From assembly GCF_021603645.1 (NCBI RefSeq), contig NZ_BQHJ01000002.1, positions 496,001-560,000 on the forward strand: a stretch of 64,000 bases of DNA, in the 5' to 3' direction. Position numbers and translations under genes: made by a program. The DNA is from Pseudomonas pseudonitroreducens (GTDB lineage: Bacteria > Pseudomonadota > Gammaproteobacteria > Pseudomonadales > Pseudomonadaceae). Numbering within the stretch: the stretch's first letter is position 1; each line of letters opens with the position of its first letter. The notes under the pieces are model-generated. The model did not search any database. It worked only from the letters and a program-made list of their open reading frames with translations, and was not told the origin of the DNA. Positions 45,042 to 55,411 of the stretch are shown one piece after another.

Positions 45042-45812
45042 TCAGCGCACGACGATGCCGCGGCTGGCCAGGTAGGCCTTGGCCTCCGGCACGCTGTACT
45101 CGCCAAAGTGGAAGATGCTCGCCGCGAGCACCGCGTCGGCCTTGCCTTCGATGATGCCGGCGGCCAGGTGCTCCAGGTTGCCGACACCGCCGGAAGCGAT
45201 CACCGGAACGCCCACAGCCTCACTGATGGCGCGGGTCACGCCGAGGTCGTAGCCGCTCTTCACACCGTCCTGATCCATGCTGGTCAGGAGGATTTCACCG
45301 GCACCCAGGCCTTCCATCTTCTTCGCCCACTCCACTGCATCCAGCCCGGTGGGCTTGCGACCGCCGTGGGTGAAGATTTCCCAGCGTGGGGTTTCACCGG
45401 GGGCCGACACTTTCTTGGCGTCGATGGCGACCACGATGCACTGCGAGCCGAAGCGCGCGGCGGCCTCACCGACGAATTCCGGGGTGAACACCGCGGCGGT
45501 ATTGATCGAGACCTTGTCCGCACCGGCATTGAGCAGGTTGCGGATGTCCTGCACCGTCCTGACGCCGCCGCCCACGGTCAGCGGGATGAACACCTGGCTG
45601 GCCATGCGCTCGACGGTGTGCAGAGTGGTGTCGCGACCATCGACGCTGGCGGTGATGTCGAGGAAGGTGATCTCGTCCGCACCCTGCTCGTCGTAGCGGC
45701 GGGCGATTTCCACCGGGTCGCCGGCGTCGCGGATGTTCTCGAACTTGACGCCCTTCACCACGCGGCCGTTGTCCACGTCGAGGCAGGGAATGATGCGTTT
45801 AGCCAATGTCAT
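45042..45812 (-). CDS. hisF: Imidazole glycerol phosphate synthase, cyclase subunit HisF
   Basis: The 256-aa (beta/alpha)8 barrel uses ammonia from HisH to convert PRFAR to imidazole glycerol phosphate and AICAR. Catalytic Asp residues are in [15 protein letters not shown] (Asp about 11) and VVAIDAKK (about 130). LTVGGGVRT and VIASGGVG bind phosphate. The ATG at 45812 gives the standard [14 protein letters not shown] start; four extra codons upstream are possible but atypical. It is the last gene of hisBH-DUF2164-hisAF. Confidence 0.97.
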   Translation of the reverse strand: MTLAKRIIPCLDVDNGRVVKGVKFENIRDAGDPVEIARRYDEQGADEITFLDITASVDGRDTTLHTVERMASQVFIPLTVGGGVRTVQDIRNLLNAGADKVSINTAAVFTPEFVGEAAARFGSQCIVVAIDAKKVSAPGETPRWEIFTHGGRKPTGLDAVEWAKKMEGLGAGEILLTSMDQDGVKSGYDLGVTRAISEAVGVPVIASGGVGNLEHLAAGIIEGKADAVLAASIFHFGEYSVPEAKAYLASRGIVVR

Positions 45813-45831
45813 AGCTTTCTCCAAGAGCGGC

Positions 45832-45900
45832 TTTAGGCCTCAGGCTTCAGGCTTCAGGTAAGCGCTTGCCTGCAGCCTATGGCTTGCCGCCTGCCGCCTT
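45832..45900. repeat. Dispersed repeat in the hisA-hisF gap and hisA 3' end
   Basis: GGCCTCAGGCTTCAGGCTTCAGG (about 45835-45858), then CTGCAGCCTATGGCTTGCC and GCCTGCCGCC, reuse the GGCGGCAGGCGGCAAGC, GCTGCAGG and CTTCAGGC blocks found around thiI-typA (24706-24865). The last four codons of hisA (GGKP) and the stop are inside it. Confidence 0.7.
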
Positions 45901-46623
45901 ATCGCACAGCGCCTGGGCTTCGGCGACGTCCAGGGTGCCTTCGTAGATCGCCCGGCCGGTAATGGCGCCAACGATGCCCGGCGTGCGAGCGTCCAGCAGT
46001 TTCTGGATGTCGCCCAGATTGTGGATGCCGCCCGAAGCGATCACCGGGATGCGCGTGGCGTTGGCCAGCGCGGCGGTGGCTTCGACGTTGCAGCCCTGCA
46101 TCATGCCGTCCTTGGAAATGTCGGTGTAGACGATGGCGGAGACGCCGTCGGCTTCGAAGCGCTTGGCCAGGTCGATCACCTGCACTTCGCTGACTTCTGC
46201 CCAACCGTCGGTGGCAACGAAGCCGTCTTTGGCGTCGAGGCCGACGATGACCTTGCCCGGGAAGGCGCGGCAGGCTTCGGCGACGAACTCCGGCTGCTTG
46301 ACCGCTTTGGTGCCGATGATCACATAGCTGACGCCGGCGCGGACGTAGTGCTCGATGGTTTCCAGCGAGCGGATGCCGCCGCCGATCTGGATCGGCAGGT
46401 TCGGGTAGCGCTTGGCGATGGCGGTGACCACTTCACCGTTGACCGGCTTGCCTTCGAAGGCGCCATTCAGGTCCACCAGGTGCAGACGGCGGCAGCCGCC
46501 CTCCACCCACTTGGCGGCCATGGATACCGGGTCGTCGGAGAAGACGGTGGCGTCTTCCATCAGGCCCTGGCGCAGGCGCACGCAGGCGCCGTCTTTCAGA
46601 TCGATTGCGGGGATGATCAGCAT
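45877..46623 (-). CDS. hisA: ProFAR isomerase HisA
   Basis: The 248-aa (beta/alpha)8 barrel isomerises ProFAR to PRFAR, the step before HisHF. Catalytic Asp are in IPAIDLKDG (about 8) and VGLDAKDG (about 129). The phosphate loops IQIGGGIRS and VIASGGIHN are present. It ends [10 protein letters not shown], and the last residues come from a dispersed repeat that also ends thiI. The ATG at 46623 is standard. Confidence 0.97.
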   Translation of the reverse strand: MLIIPAIDLKDGACVRLRQGLMEDATVFSDDPVSMAAKWVEGGCRRLHLVDLNGAFEGKPVNGEVVTAIAKRYPNLPIQIGGGIRSLETIEHYVRAGVSYVIIGTKAVKQPEFVAEACRAFPGKVIVGLDAKDGFVATDGWAEVSEVQVIDLAKRFEADGVSAIVYTDISKDGMMQGCNVEATAALANATRIPVIASGGIHNLGDIQKLLDARTPGIVGAITGRAIYEGTLDVAEAQALCDKAAGGKP

Positions 46624-46663
46624 GGGTTGAACCTGCTCGAATCCAAAGATGAATGGGGTCGGG

Positions 46664-46924
46664 TCAGCTCTTCTCGAGCGCCCACAAGTCGCTTTCGATG
46701 CTCTCGAACCGGTCTTTCAGGAGAGATTGCACGTCGAAGATCGCCTTGTTGTAGAACAGCGGGCCGAACTCGCGCAGGAAGAAATCCAGCGCCTCTTCGG
46801 CCTCGAAGGAACCGACATCCAGCTCGAAGCGGTCTTCGAGAAAACGCTGGATGGCCCGCGCCGCGCTCTGGCGCTGGGCGCCATCGAGCTCGAGGATCGC
46901 AGGCTTGTCCTTCTGCCGAGCCAT
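46664..46924 (-). CDS. DUF2164 family protein
   Basis: The 86-aa soluble acidic protein matches DUF2164: [50 protein letters not shown]. It lies between hisH (3 bp gap) and hisA (40 bp gap) in the same direction, so it is probably translated from the his transcript. No function is known, and it is not required by the histidine pathway as understood. Confidence 0.9.
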   Translation of the reverse strand: MARQKDKPAILELDGAQRQSAARAIQRFLEDRFELDVGSFEAEEALDFFLREFGPLFYNKAIFDVQSLLKDRFESIESDLWALEKS

Positions 46925-46927
46925 GGC

Positions 46928-47566
46928 TTACCAGCGCCCGTCCCAGGCGGCGAAGTTCTGCAGCAGCTGCAGGCCATGGGTATGGCTCTTCTCCGGGTGG
47001 AACTGCACGGCGAAGCGCGAGCCATCGGCCAGTGCGGCGGCGAAATCACGCCCGTAGTGGCCGCGGCCAACCACCTGGCGCGGGTTGCCCGCCTCGATGT
47101 AATAGCTGTGCACGAAATAGAAGCGCGCGTTGTTCGGGATATCGTGCCACAGCGGGTGGTCGACGCCCTGCGCCACTTCGTTCCAGCCCATGTGCGGCAC
47201 CTTCAGGTGCTCGCCGTCCTCGTGCAGGTCCTTGCCGAAGAAGCGTACCTGGCCGGGGAACAGGCCGATGCAGTCGACGCCGTCGTTCTCTTCACTACGC
47301 TCCATCAGCGCTTGCATGCCGACGCAGATGCCGAGGAACGGACGGTCCTGACTGACTTCACGCACCAGGCTGTCGAAGCCCAGGCGCTTGATCTCGGCCA
47401 TGCAGTCGCGGATCGCGCCGACGCCGGGGAACACCACGCGGTCCGCCTCGCGGATCACGTTGGCGTCACTGGTCACCAGCACGCGCCCGGCGCCAACGCG
47501 CTCCAGCGCCTTGGACACCGAGTGCAGGTTGCCCATGCCGTAGTCGATGACGGCGACGGTCTGCAT
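46928..47566 (-). CDS. hisH: Imidazole glycerol phosphate synthase, glutaminase subunit HisH
   Basis: The 212-aa class I glutamine amidotransferase releases ammonia that is channelled to HisF. The catalytic Cys is in [10 protein letters not shown] (about 82) and the His/Glu pair in [11 protein letters not shown] near the C-terminus. The oxyanion-strand motif PGVGAI is present. The ATG at 47566 overlaps the hisB stop as TAATG, so the two are translationally coupled. Confidence 0.97.
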   Translation of the reverse strand: MQTVAVIDYGMGNLHSVSKALERVGAGRVLVTSDANVIREADRVVFPGVGAIRDCMAEIKRLGFDSLVREVSQDRPFLGICVGMQALMERSEENDGVDCIGLFPGQVRFFGKDLHEDGEHLKVPHMGWNEVAQGVDHPLWHDIPNNARFYFVHSYYIEAGNPRQVVGRGHYGRDFAAALADGSRFAVQFHPEKSHTHGLQLLQNFAAWDGRW

Positions 47567-48159
47567 TACAGGCACCCTTTGGTGGACGGCATCTGGCCGG
47601 CCATGCGCTCGTCCAGCTCGATGGCCATGCGCAGCGCACGGCCGAAGGCCTTGAACACGGTCTCGATCTGGTGGTGGGTGTTGTGCCCGCGCAGGTTGTC
47701 GATGTGCAGGGTGACGTTGGCGTGGTTGACGAAGCCCTGGAAGAACTCCATGAACAGGTCCACATCGAAGCCGCCGACGCTGGCGCGGGTAAACGGCACG
47801 TGCATCTGCAGGCCGGGGCGTCCGGAGAAATCGATGACCACGCGCGACAGCGCCTCGTCCAGCGGCACGTAGGCGTGGCCGTAGCGACGGATGCCTTTCT
47901 TGTCGCCGATGGCCTTGGCGAAGGCCTGGCCGAGGGTGATGCCAATGTCTTCGACGGTATGGTGGTCGTCGATATGCAGGTCGCCCTTGCACTCGATGTC
48001 CAGGTCGATCAGGCCGTGGCGGGCGATCTGGTCCATCATGTGCTCGAGGAAGGGAACCCCGGTATCGAAGCGGGCCTTGCCCGTTCCATCCAGGTCGATG
48101 GAAACCTTGATCTGGGTTTCCAGGGTGTCGCGCGCGACGGATGCCTTGCGTTCGGCCAT
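47566..48159 (-). CDS. hisB: Imidazoleglycerol-phosphate dehydratase HisB (monofunctional)
   Basis: The 197-aa Mn-dependent enzyme converts imidazole glycerol phosphate to imidazole acetol phosphate. The repeated metal motifs [14 protein letters not shown] and [17 protein letters not shown] define the family. It lacks the phosphatase domain of enteric HisB, as expected in Pseudomonas. The ATG at 48159 follows GTGGAG. Upstream, minus-strand TATAAT boxes at about 48189-48194 and 48207-48212 are candidate -10 elements for the operon. Confidence 0.97.
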   Translation of the reverse strand: MAERKASVARDTLETQIKVSIDLDGTGKARFDTGVPFLEHMMDQIARHGLIDLDIECKGDLHIDDHHTVEDIGITLGQAFAKAIGDKKGIRRYGHAYVPLDEALSRVVIDFSGRPGLQMHVPFTRASVGGFDVDLFMEFFQGFVNHANVTLHIDNLRGHNTHHQIETVFKAFGRALRMAIELDERMAGQMPSTKGCL

Positions 48160-48298
48160 CACCAGCTCCACAGCTAACACTGCACGTAATTATAAGAAGG
48201 GCCGGCATTATAGGCGCGCCGGGCGCTGCGCGGCTACGGGCGGTGGTCGGCACTGGCCGATGGTCCTAAACTGCGCGCCCCGAACACGAGGATCGCCC

Positions 48299-48697
48299 AT
48301 GCCCGTCGTCGCCCAGCACCTGACCCAGCCCAGCGACCAGGACCGCCAGGACCTGCTGAAGATCTACGCCGACGCGCCACAATGGCTGCTGGCGCCCTTC
48401 GCCGACGCCGCCGAACTGGTCGAGCGCGGGCTTGCCGAGGGCCGGCTGTTCAGCGGGCGCTTCAACGATCGCCTGCTCGGTGCCGCCTGGATCGAGCGTG
48501 ACAGCGATACCTGGCGACTTTCCCGCCTCTGTGTACGCCAGCTCACCCGCAATCGCGGCGTGGCCCGTCGCCTGCTCGAAGAAGCGCAGCGCCTGGCCGT
48601 GCTGCAGGGCGCCGCACTGCGGCTGACAGCACCGGACGACCAGCGCGACGTGGCTGCCTTTGCCGAGCATCTCGGCCTGACACTGGAAACGACCTGA
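48299..48697 (+). CDS. panM: PanM/PanZ-like GNAT protein, aspartate decarboxylase maturation factor
   Basis: The 132-aa GNAT-fold protein resembles E. coli PanZ: QPSDQDRQDLLKIYADAP at the start, the RFNDRLLGAAWIE strand, and LCVRQLTRNRGVARRLLEEA as the acetyl-CoA loop. PanZ binds acetyl-CoA and triggers self-cleavage of PanD, linking beta-alanine and CoA synthesis to acetyl-CoA level. Family assignment is by eye. It is transcribed divergently from hisB and is not linked to panD here. Confidence 0.75.
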   Translation: MPVVAQHLTQPSDQDRQDLLKIYADAPQWLLAPFADAAELVERGLAEGRLFSGRFNDRLLGAAWIERDSDTWRLSRLCVRQLTRNRGVARRLLEEAQRLAVLQGAALRLTAPDDQRDVAAFAEHLGLTLETT

Positions 48698-48838
48698 TCT
48701 CGCTCAGGGCGGGAACCGAGCGCCGCGTCCCCGTTCCAAACCCGCAGTAGCGGCACCTTGCCTTGCGGGCTGGGGTGCCGGCCCGTCATTGGTATACTTT
48801 CTCGCCATTCCATTCGCCGCCTGAACAAGGACCCGTCC

Positions 48839-51067
48839 ATGAAAGCGTTCGGCAAAATCATCGGCATCATTGCCCTGGTCCTGCTGCTGCTCATCGTCGC
48901 CGCCGGCTTCGTGCTGACCCATTTCTTCGATCCGAACGACTACAAGGACGAGATCCGCCAGCTCGCCCGGGACAAGGCCAACCTCGAACTGAACCTCAAG
49001 GGCGACATCGGCTGGAGCCTGTTCCCCTGGCTCGGCCTGGAGCTGCATGACACCAGCGTGGCGAGCCTGCAGGCGCCGGACAAGCCATTCGCCGACGCCC
49101 AGCTGCTGGCCATGTCCGTGCGCGTGCTGCCGCTGCTGCGCAAGGAAGTGCAGATGAGCGATATCCGCGTCGAAGGCCTGACGCTTTCCCTGAACAAGGA
49201 CAAGAGTGGCGTCGGCAACTGGGAAAGTATCGGCAAGCCCCTGCCGCCTGCCAATGGCACCACCCCTGCGGCACAGCCAGCTCCGGCGCCAAGCGAGCAG
49301 GCCAAGGCGGACGCACAGCAATCCCACCAGGCGATGAAACTGGATATCGACAGCCTGAGCGTAAAGAACGCCCGCATCGACTACGCCGACGCCCAGAGCG
49401 GCAAGAACTACAGCGTTGAAGGTATCGAGCTGAGCACCGGCGCGATCCGCGAAGGCAGCAACATCCCGCTCAAGCTCAGCGCCTACCTGGGCACCAACCA
49501 GCCGGTGATCCGCGCCCGCACCGAGCTGACCGGCAACCTGCGCTTCGACCGCGCGCTCAAGCGCTATCAGCTCGAAGACGCCAAGCTTTCCGGCGAAGTC
49601 TCCGGCGATCCGTTCCAGGGCAAGACCGCCAACTACAGCGCCCAGGGCCAGCTGGTACTCGACCAGGCGGCCCAGGTTGCCGAGTGGAATGGCCTGAAAG
49701 TCAGCGTCAATCAGCTGCGCGCACTGGGCGAGATCAAGGCCCGCGAACTGGACAAGGAGCCCAAGTTCGATGGCGGCCTGTCCCTGGCGCCATTCAACCT
49801 GCGTGAGTTCCTTGAAGGCATTGGCCAGACCCTGCCGGAAATGGCCGACACCACCACCCTGACCAAGCTGGAGCTGGCCGCTCGCATCAGCGGCACCCGC
49901 AACAGCCTGGCCTTGAACGATATCAAGCTGAAGCTGGACGACAGCACCTTCAGCGGCAGCCTTGGCCTCGCCGACTTCAGCAAGCAGGCAATCCGCGCGC
50001 AGCTGGCCGGCGACAAGCTGAATCTCGACCGCTACCTGCCCGCCAAGGTGAAGCAGGCCCAGAACGCCAGCAACAGCGCACGCAAGGCAGAAGTCGCCAG
50101 CACCGAGCAAAGCGCCATCAAGGGCGACACCCCGCTGCCCAGCCAACCGACCCAGCAGGCCTGGAGCGACGCCCCGCTGCTGCCTGTCGCCCGCCTGCGC
50201 GCGCTGGACCTGGACGCCGGGCTGACCCTAGGCCAACTGACCCTGGACAAGCTGCCCATCGACAACGCCGTGCTCAAGCTGCGCGGCCAGGGCGGCCTGC
50301 TCAACCTCGACGACCTGCGCGGCGAGCTCTACGACGGCAAGTTCAACGCTACCGCGACGCTTGACGTGCGCCAGGACGTACCGACCCTGCAGGCGAAGAA
50401 GCATATCGCCGACGTGCCGGTGGAGCGCCTGCTCGAATCCCAGGGCCAGAAGCCGCCGGTGAAGGGCCTGCTGGACCTGGATGCCGACATCAGCACCCAG
50501 GGCAACAGTCAAAAGGCCTGGATCGACAACCTCAACGGCACCGCGCGCATCGTCCTGACTCAGGGCGTGCTGCTCAATGCCAACCTGGAACAACAGCTGT
50601 GCCAGGGCATCGCCACGCTCAACCGCAAGTCGCTCAGCGCCGAGCACGGCGGCAAGGACACGCCGTTCCGCGAACTGCAGGGCAACCTCACCTTCCGCAA
50701 CGGCGTGGCCAGCAACCCCGACCTCAAGGCCAGCATCCCCGGCCTGACCGTCAAGGCTGACGGCGACCTCGACCTGCGCGTGCTGGGCATGGACTATCGC
50801 GTCGGCGTGACCATCGAAGGTGACAAGAGCGACATGCCCGACCCGGCCTGCGAAGTGAACAAGCGCTACGTCGGCATCGAATGGCCGCTACGCTGCCGCG
50901 GCCCGCTGGAGCTGGGCGCCAAGGCCTGCCGCCTGGACAAGGACGGCATCGGCAAGATCGCCGCACGGTTGGCCGGGGACCGGCTGAACCAGAAACTCGA
51001 AGAGAAGCTCGGCGACAAGGTCAGTCCCGAACTCAAAGACGCACTCAAAGGGCTGTTCAAGAAGTGA
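48839..51067 (+). CDS. AsmA family protein
   Basis: The 742-aa inner-membrane protein has one N-terminal membrane helix ([20 protein letters not shown]) and a long periplasmic part. The AsmA N-terminal domain ([41 protein letters not shown]) and the AsmA_2 C-terminal domain ([39 protein letters not shown]) are clear. AsmA-type proteins form lipid-transfer bridges in the envelope. The ATG at 48839 follows AAGGA. mutY starts within the stop codon (GTGA). Confidence 0.92.
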   Translation: MKAFGKIIGIIALVLLLLIVAAGFVLTHFFDPNDYKDEIRQLARDKANLELNLKGDIGWSLFPWLGLELHDTSVASLQAPDKPFADAQLLAMSVRVLPLLRKEVQMSDIRVEGLTLSLNKDKSGVGNWESIGKPLPPANGTTPAAQPAPAPSEQAKADAQQSHQAMKLDIDSLSVKNARIDYADAQSGKNYSVEGIELSTGAIREGSNIPLKLSAYLGTNQPVIRARTELTGNLRFDRALKRYQLEDAKLSGEVSGDPFQGKTANYSAQGQLVLDQAAQVAEWNGLKVSVNQLRALGEIKARELDKEPKFDGGLSLAPFNLREFLEGIGQTLPEMADTTTLTKLELAARISGTRNSLALNDIKLKLDDSTFSGSLGLADFSKQAIRAQLAGDKLNLDRYLPAKVKQAQNASNSARKAEVASTEQSAIKGDTPLPSQPTQQAWSDAPLLPVARLRALDLDAGLTLGQLTLDKLPIDNAVLKLRGQGGLLNLDDLRGELYDGKFNATATLDVRQDVPTLQAKKHIADVPVERLLESQGQKPPVKGLLDLDADISTQGNSQKAWIDNLNGTARIVLTQGVLLNANLEQQLCQGIATLNRKSLSAEHGGKDTPFRELQGNLTFRNGVASNPDLKASIPGLTVKADGDLDLRVLGMDYRVGVTIEGDKSDMPDPACEVNKRYVGIEWPLRCRGPLELGAKACRLDKDGIGKIAARLAGDRLNQKLEEKLGDKVSPELKDALKGLFKK

Positions 51068-52131
51068 CCCCGCAAAGCTTCAATTCGGCCGTGCTCGACT
51101 GGTTCGACACGCACGGCCGCCATGACCTGCCCTGGCAGCAGAACATCACGCCCTACCGGGTGTGGGTTTCGGAAATCATGCTGCAGCAGACCCAGGTCAG
51201 CACCGTGATGGGCTACTACGACCGCTTCATGACGGCGCTGCCGACGGTGGCGGATCTCGCCAACGCGCCGGAAGACGAAGTGCTGCACCTGTGGACCGGG
51301 CTGGGCTACTACACCCGCGCCCGCAACCTGCACAAGACGGCGAAGACGGTGATGGAACAGCACGGCGGAGAATTCCCCCGTGACGTCGAGCAGCTCGCCG
51401 AGTTGCCCGGCATCGGCCGCTCCACCGCCGGCGCCATCGCCAGCATCTCCATGGGCCTGCGCGCGCCGATTCTCGACGGCAACGTCAAGCGCGTACTGGC
51501 TCGCTACCTCGCCTGCGACGGCTACCCGGGCGAGCCCAAGGTGGCCAAGCAGCTGTGGGAGGCCGCCGAGCGCTTCACCCCGCAGGAGCGGGTCAACCAC
51601 TACACCCAGGCGATGATGGACCTGGGCGCCACCCTCTGTACCCGCAGCAAGCCGAGCTGTCTGCTCTGCCCGCTGCGCGAGGGCTGCCGTGCGCACTTCC
51701 TCGGCCGCGAGACCGACTTCCCGGTGTCCAAGCCGCGCAAGGCGCTGCCGCAGAAGCGCACGCTGATGCCGATCCTGGCCAACCGCGAGGGCGACATCCT
51801 GCTCTATCGCCGCCCGTCGACGGGTCTCTGGGGGGGGCTGTGGAGCTTCCCCGAGCTGGACGACCTGGCCGCCCTCGCCCCGCTGGCCCAGCGCCACGCC
51901 TTGCGCCTGGGCGAGCGCCGCGAACTGCCCGGCCTGACCCATACCTTCAGCCACTTTCAGCTGGCCATCGAGCCCTGGCTGGTGCGCGTCGAGGACGCAG
52001 CCCCCGCCGTGGCCGAGGCCGACTGGCTCTGGTATAACCTCGCCACCCCGCCGCGGCTCGGCCTTGCCGCCCCGGTGAAGAAGCTGCTCAAACGAGCCGC
52101 CGACGTGTTGAACGCAGGAGAAATGTCATGA
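51064..52131 (+). CDS. mutY: Adenine DNA glycosylase MutY
   Basis: The 355-aa enzyme removes adenine mispaired with 8-oxoguanine. The helix-hairpin-helix with catalytic Asp region ([30 protein letters not shown]) is present. The 4Fe-4S ligands C-x6-C-x2-C-x5-C are in [17 protein letters not shown], and a C-terminal Nudix-like domain ([15 protein letters not shown]) recognises 8-oxoG. The start is GTG at 51064, overlapping the asmA stop; yggX begins in its own stop (ATGA). The three genes are thus coupled. Confidence 0.97.
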   Translation: MTPQSFNSAVLDWFDTHGRHDLPWQQNITPYRVWVSEIMLQQTQVSTVMGYYDRFMTALPTVADLANAPEDEVLHLWTGLGYYTRARNLHKTAKTVMEQHGGEFPRDVEQLAELPGIGRSTAGAIASISMGLRAPILDGNVKRVLARYLACDGYPGEPKVAKQLWEAAERFTPQERVNHYTQAMMDLGATLCTRSKPSCLLCPLREGCRAHFLGRETDFPVSKPRKALPQKRTLMPILANREGDILLYRRPSTGLWGGLWSFPELDDLAALAPLAQRHALRLGERRELPGLTHTFSHFQLAIEPWLVRVEDAAPAVAEADWLWYNLATPPRLGLAAPVKKLLKRAADVLNAGEMS

Positions 52132-52400
52132 CCCGACTGGTGATGTGCCGCAAATTCAAAGAAGAGCTGCCCGGCCTCGATCGCGCGCCCTATCCCGGAG
52201 CCAAGGGCCAGGACATCTTCGAACACGTTTCGAAGAAAGCCTGGGACGAATGGCAGAAGCACCAGACCATGCTGATCAACGAGCGTCGCCTGAACATGAT
52301 GAACGCCGAGGATCGCAAGTTCCTCACCGCCGAAATGGACAAGTTCCTCTCCGGCGAGGAATACGCACAGGCCGAGGGCTACGTCCCGCCCAGCGCGTAA
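52128..52400 (+). CDS. yggX: Fe(2+)-trafficking protein YggX
   Basis: The 90-aa protein starts [24 protein letters not shown], with the single conserved Cys7, and contains [13 protein letters not shown]. It protects iron-sulfur clusters from oxidation, which fits coupling to the Fe-S enzyme MutY. The ATG at 52128 overlaps the mutY stop (ATGA). Confidence 0.97.
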   Translation: MTRLVMCRKFKEELPGLDRAPYPGAKGQDIFEHVSKKAWDEWQKHQTMLINERRLNMMNAEDRKFLTAEMDKFLSGEEYAQAEGYVPPSA

Positions 52401-52437
52401 GCTTCGGTATTATTTGAAAAATTTTTTCGCGGCACGC

Positions 52438-52466
52438 TTGACACCCTTTTCGAAAACCCTTTTAAT
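52438..52466 (+). promoter_or_regulatory. Sigma-70 promoter of tRNA-Phe
   Basis: TTGACA at 52438-52443 and TTTAAT at 52461-52466 are separated by 17 bp, with a GCGC discriminator typical of stringently controlled stable-RNA promoters. The tRNA starts 12 bp after the -10 box. Confidence 0.9.
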
Positions 52467-52478
52467 GCGCGCCACGTT

Positions 52479-52554
52479 GCCCAGGTAGCTCAGTTGGTAG
52501 AGCAGGGGATTGAAAATCCCCGTGTCGGCGGTTCGATTCCGTCCCTGGGCACCA
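52479..52554 (+). tRNA. tRNA-Phe (anticodon GAA)
   Basis: The 76-nt gene has acceptor stem GCCCAGG/CCTGGGC, D-loop AGCTCAGTTGGTAGAG, anticodon stem GGGGA-TTGAAAA-TCCCC with GAA, T-arm GGCGGTTCGATTCCGTC, discriminator A and an encoded CCA end. It has its own promoter and terminator. Confidence 0.98.
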
Positions 52555-52563
52555 AGCCTTCCG

Positions 52564-52601
52564 AAAAGCCCCTGAAATCGCGAGATTTCAGGGGCTTTTT
52601 C
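52564..52601 (+). terminator. Rho-independent terminator after tRNA-Phe
   Basis: A near-perfect 16-bp stem (AAAAGCCCCTGAAATC and its complement) around GCGA is followed by a T-run, 10 bp past the tRNA CCA. Confidence 0.93.
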
Positions 52602-52785
52602 ATTCCCGTCCGAACAAGTCACTCCCCCGCCCTGGCTCGCTCCCGCGATTCGTATCGAATGTTTGCCTAAGTACAGTGTCTACTGGCACATAGCACACCG
52701 ATCTTTCAGAATCATGACCATCCGGGCGATTTCCACACATCAGTGGGATACCCTCCGGGATTCGATGTTTGGTAGCGGAGTCACT

Positions 52786-55116
52786 GTGCGCAAACTCATT
52801 AGCTGGTGGAATTCCCGGGGCAACCTGGTTTCCCTGTCTGCCCTCTTCCTGCTGGTCCCTCTGGTCGGGCGCTACAGCCTTGGCTGGGGCTCCCCGCTGG
52901 GCTACCTGTCGGACCTGGCGCTCGGCACACTGCTGGTCGTCGCCCTGCACAACCGTCGACTGTTCATCGCCCTTCCGCTCATGCTGGTCTGGGCACTGTC
53001 GGTAATCGGCACCGCCGAGCTGGTCAGCGCCGTGGGCCGCATGCCCGCACCGGAAGACCTGCACTTCCTCGCCGACCCGACCTTCGTCGCCAACTCCACC
53101 GAGGGCGGCGGCCTCAACCACCTGCACCTGGCGATCCTGATCGGCGCCGGCATCCTGCTCAGCGCATTGCTCTGGCGCCGCCGCGAGAAGCCGCTGCCGC
53201 GCTACGCCTATGCCGTGCCGGCGGTTCTGCTGGCAAGCCATGCCGCGGTGCAGTACTTCCAGCCCAGCGATGCGGAAATGTGGAAGCAGTTCAACCTGCC
53301 GCACCAACTCGTCTCCCGCGCTGTCACCAGCGGCGAGATCGCCTATCAGGACTGGCGCGACCGCGACCTGCCGGAAGTCCGCCCGGACGTCACCGGCCTG
53401 ACCCAGCATGACCTCAACGGCACTCCGCTGCTGGCCGGCCGCGGCCAGGCGAAGAACGTGCTGATCATCGCCATGGAAGGTATTCCCGGCGCCTACGTGG
53501 CCACCAACCGTGCCGCACTGAGCAGCAGTTACGAAGAATCCATGATGCCGCGCCTGAGCACCTGGGCCGAGCGCGCCATGACCACCCCGGACTACGTGGT
53601 GCACAGCCACCAGACCATCCGCGGCCTCTACGCCATGCTCTGCGGTGACTACAGCAAGCTCGACAACGGCACGCCCAAGGGCGTCGAGCTGCTGGGCAAT
53701 CCGACCCGTGCCGCCGAATGCCTGCCGGCGCAGATGCACCAGGCCGGCTTCAGCACCCACTTCCTGCAAGGCGCAGGGCTGCGCTTCATGGCCAAGGACA
53801 AGGTGATGCCGGTCATGGGCTTCGACAAGACCCTGGGCCGCGACTGGTTCAAGAAGAAGCCCTACCTGGAATTCGCCTGGGGCATGGATGACAAGGCCTT
53901 CTTCGAAGGGGCGCTGGACTATGTCGGCCAGCTACGCCAGAAGAAACAGCCGTGGATGCTCACCCTGCTCACCGTCGGCACCCACCAGCCGTATTCGGCC
54001 ACCCCGGAATACCTGGCCAAGTACCTGACGCCACGCCAGGCGGCCGTCGCCTACCTGGACGACGCTGTCGACGCCTTTCTCAAGGGCCTGGAAGAAAAAG
54101 GCGTGCTGAAGGACACCCTGGTGATCGTCACCTCCGACGAATCCCACGGCATCGACAACGTGCGCCTTGCCTCGGCCTGGGGCCTGAACCTGATCCTTGC
54201 ACCGGAACAGGCCGCTTTGCCGCCCGTGAAGGCTGGCGTCTACGGCCACGTCGACCTGGAATCCTCGGTGCTCGACTACTTCGCCATCAAGGCGCCGCAG
54301 GATATCGCCGGCCGCTCGCTGTTCCGCGAATACACCAATGGACGGGAGATGGTCTCCTTCACCAACGGCATGCAGCGTTACCACGACGGCAAGGGCAACT
54401 TCACCGAGTGCGACTTCCAGCAGGTCTGCCGGCGCTACCAGAGTGACGGTTTCATCGCCGACAGCGCCAAGTTCGTCGGCCGCTTCAGTGGCCGTGACGC
54501 CCGCCTGATGACCGCCCGCGCCGATATCCTCGACCAGTCGGTAACCAAGGCGCAGTCGGCCCGCGAATACCAGTTCGCGACCAAGGAACGCATCCGCCTG
54601 AAGCCGCAGATCGACAACGAGTACACCGACAACCTGATCGGCGCGCAGTACCTGGAGTTCCCGGCCAACACCCACACGACCGTGAGCCTGAAGATCCGCG
54701 CGATCCAGATGGACGCCAATGGGGCGAAAGTGACGCTCAAGACGCGCTCCTTCGAAAAGCCGGTGCCGATCGAGATTCCCGAACTCCCGCTGGTCAAGCG
54801 CAACCAGCCGCTGGAAGTGACCTTCGGCTTCGACAACGAGGAGGCGCGCAAGGCCTTCTCCTTCCACCTGCTGGCCGAAGGCAAGGGCATCATCGAGATC
54901 ACCGACTTCCACGTGCTGACCCAGCCGCGCAAATCGACGATCAATGCCACCGAGGCTGGCGGTACCGGCCTGGCCGACGCCAAGCCACTGCCGATCCCGC
55001 GTCTGTCCGGGCACCCGAACCTTATGGCCAGCCAGCCTCCGGAATCCCAGGACGACATCACCCCCGCCGAAGCGATCGAAGACCCGAGCCCGCAACTGCG
55101 ACAGATGATGCAGTGA
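52786..55116 (+). CDS. LTA-synthase-like membrane sulfatase/phosphotransferase
   Basis: The 776-aa inner-membrane protein has several N-terminal membrane segments (to about residue 170). A large periplasmic sulfatase-fold domain follows, with AKNVLIIAMEGIPGAYV (metal site), the likely Thr nucleophile in HSHQTIRGLYAMLCGDY, VGTHQPYSATPEY and TSDESHGIDN. A C-terminal beta-rich extension of about 180 residues follows (ANTHTTVSLKIRAIQ). Members transfer phosphoglycerol or phosphoethanolamine to envelope glycans or lipids; the substrate is unknown. The GTG at 52786 was chosen for its CGGAG site at 5-bp spacing; ATG 52765 is possible. Confidence 0.85.
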   Translation: MRKLISWWNSRGNLVSLSALFLLVPLVGRYSLGWGSPLGYLSDLALGTLLVVALHNRRLFIALPLMLVWALSVIGTAELVSAVGRMPAPEDLHFLADPTFVANSTEGGGLNHLHLAILIGAGILLSALLWRRREKPLPRYAYAVPAVLLASHAAVQYFQPSDAEMWKQFNLPHQLVSRAVTSGEIAYQDWRDRDLPEVRPDVTGLTQHDLNGTPLLAGRGQAKNVLIIAMEGIPGAYVATNRAALSSSYEESMMPRLSTWAERAMTTPDYVVHSHQTIRGLYAMLCGDYSKLDNGTPKGVELLGNPTRAAECLPAQMHQAGFSTHFLQGAGLRFMAKDKVMPVMGFDKTLGRDWFKKKPYLEFAWGMDDKAFFEGALDYVGQLRQKKQPWMLTLLTVGTHQPYSATPEYLAKYLTPRQAAVAYLDDAVDAFLKGLEEKGVLKDTLVIVTSDESHGIDNVRLASAWGLNLILAPEQAALPPVKAGVYGHVDLESSVLDYFAIKAPQDIAGRSLFREYTNGREMVSFTNGMQRYHDGKGNFTECDFQQVCRRYQSDGFIADSAKFVGRFSGRDARLMTARADILDQSVTKAQSAREYQFATKERIRLKPQIDNEYTDNLIGAQYLEFPANTHTTVSLKIRAIQMDANGAKVTLKTRSFEKPVPIEIPELPLVKRNQPLEVTFGFDNEEARKAFSFHLLAEGKGIIEITDFHVLTQPRKSTINATEAGGTGLADAKPLPIPRLSGHPNLMASQPPESQDDITPAEAIEDPSPQLRQMMQ

Positions 55117-55121
55117 CCGAA

Positions 55122-55149
55122 CCGGCGGCCCCAGCGCCGCCGGGCTTTT
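55122..55149 (+). terminator. Terminator-like hairpin after the sulfatase gene
   Basis: CCGGCGGC/GCCGCCGG with a 6-base loop, then GCTTTTAC, lies 5 bp past the stop. The T-run is short. Confidence 0.65.
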
Positions 55150-55411
55150 ACTGGTCGGTCCAAACTGGCACTATCGCGCCCCCGCGCCATCAGCCGACGC
55201 CCTGATCCGGCGCAGCTAGTTCAGCCCAGGCGACAACGCCGAGCGGCAATGCGACAACTTGCCACTACAGCCGACGACCGCGGCAGATGGGCGCTTGGCG
55301 CACCCCGGAGTGCGTGTTAGGTTGCCCCTCGCCAGGATGGCCCCGATTCTGCAGCGAACTGCTGTGAAAGCCTGCTGCGAAAGCGTCCGAATAACAATAG
55401 AGGAGCCCCCT

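Noticed and set aside
55165-55181. TGGCACTATCGCGCC as a sigma-54 promoter of the basic amino acid ABC operon
   Set aside because: The GG to GC distance is one base short and the -12 box is not TTGC-like.
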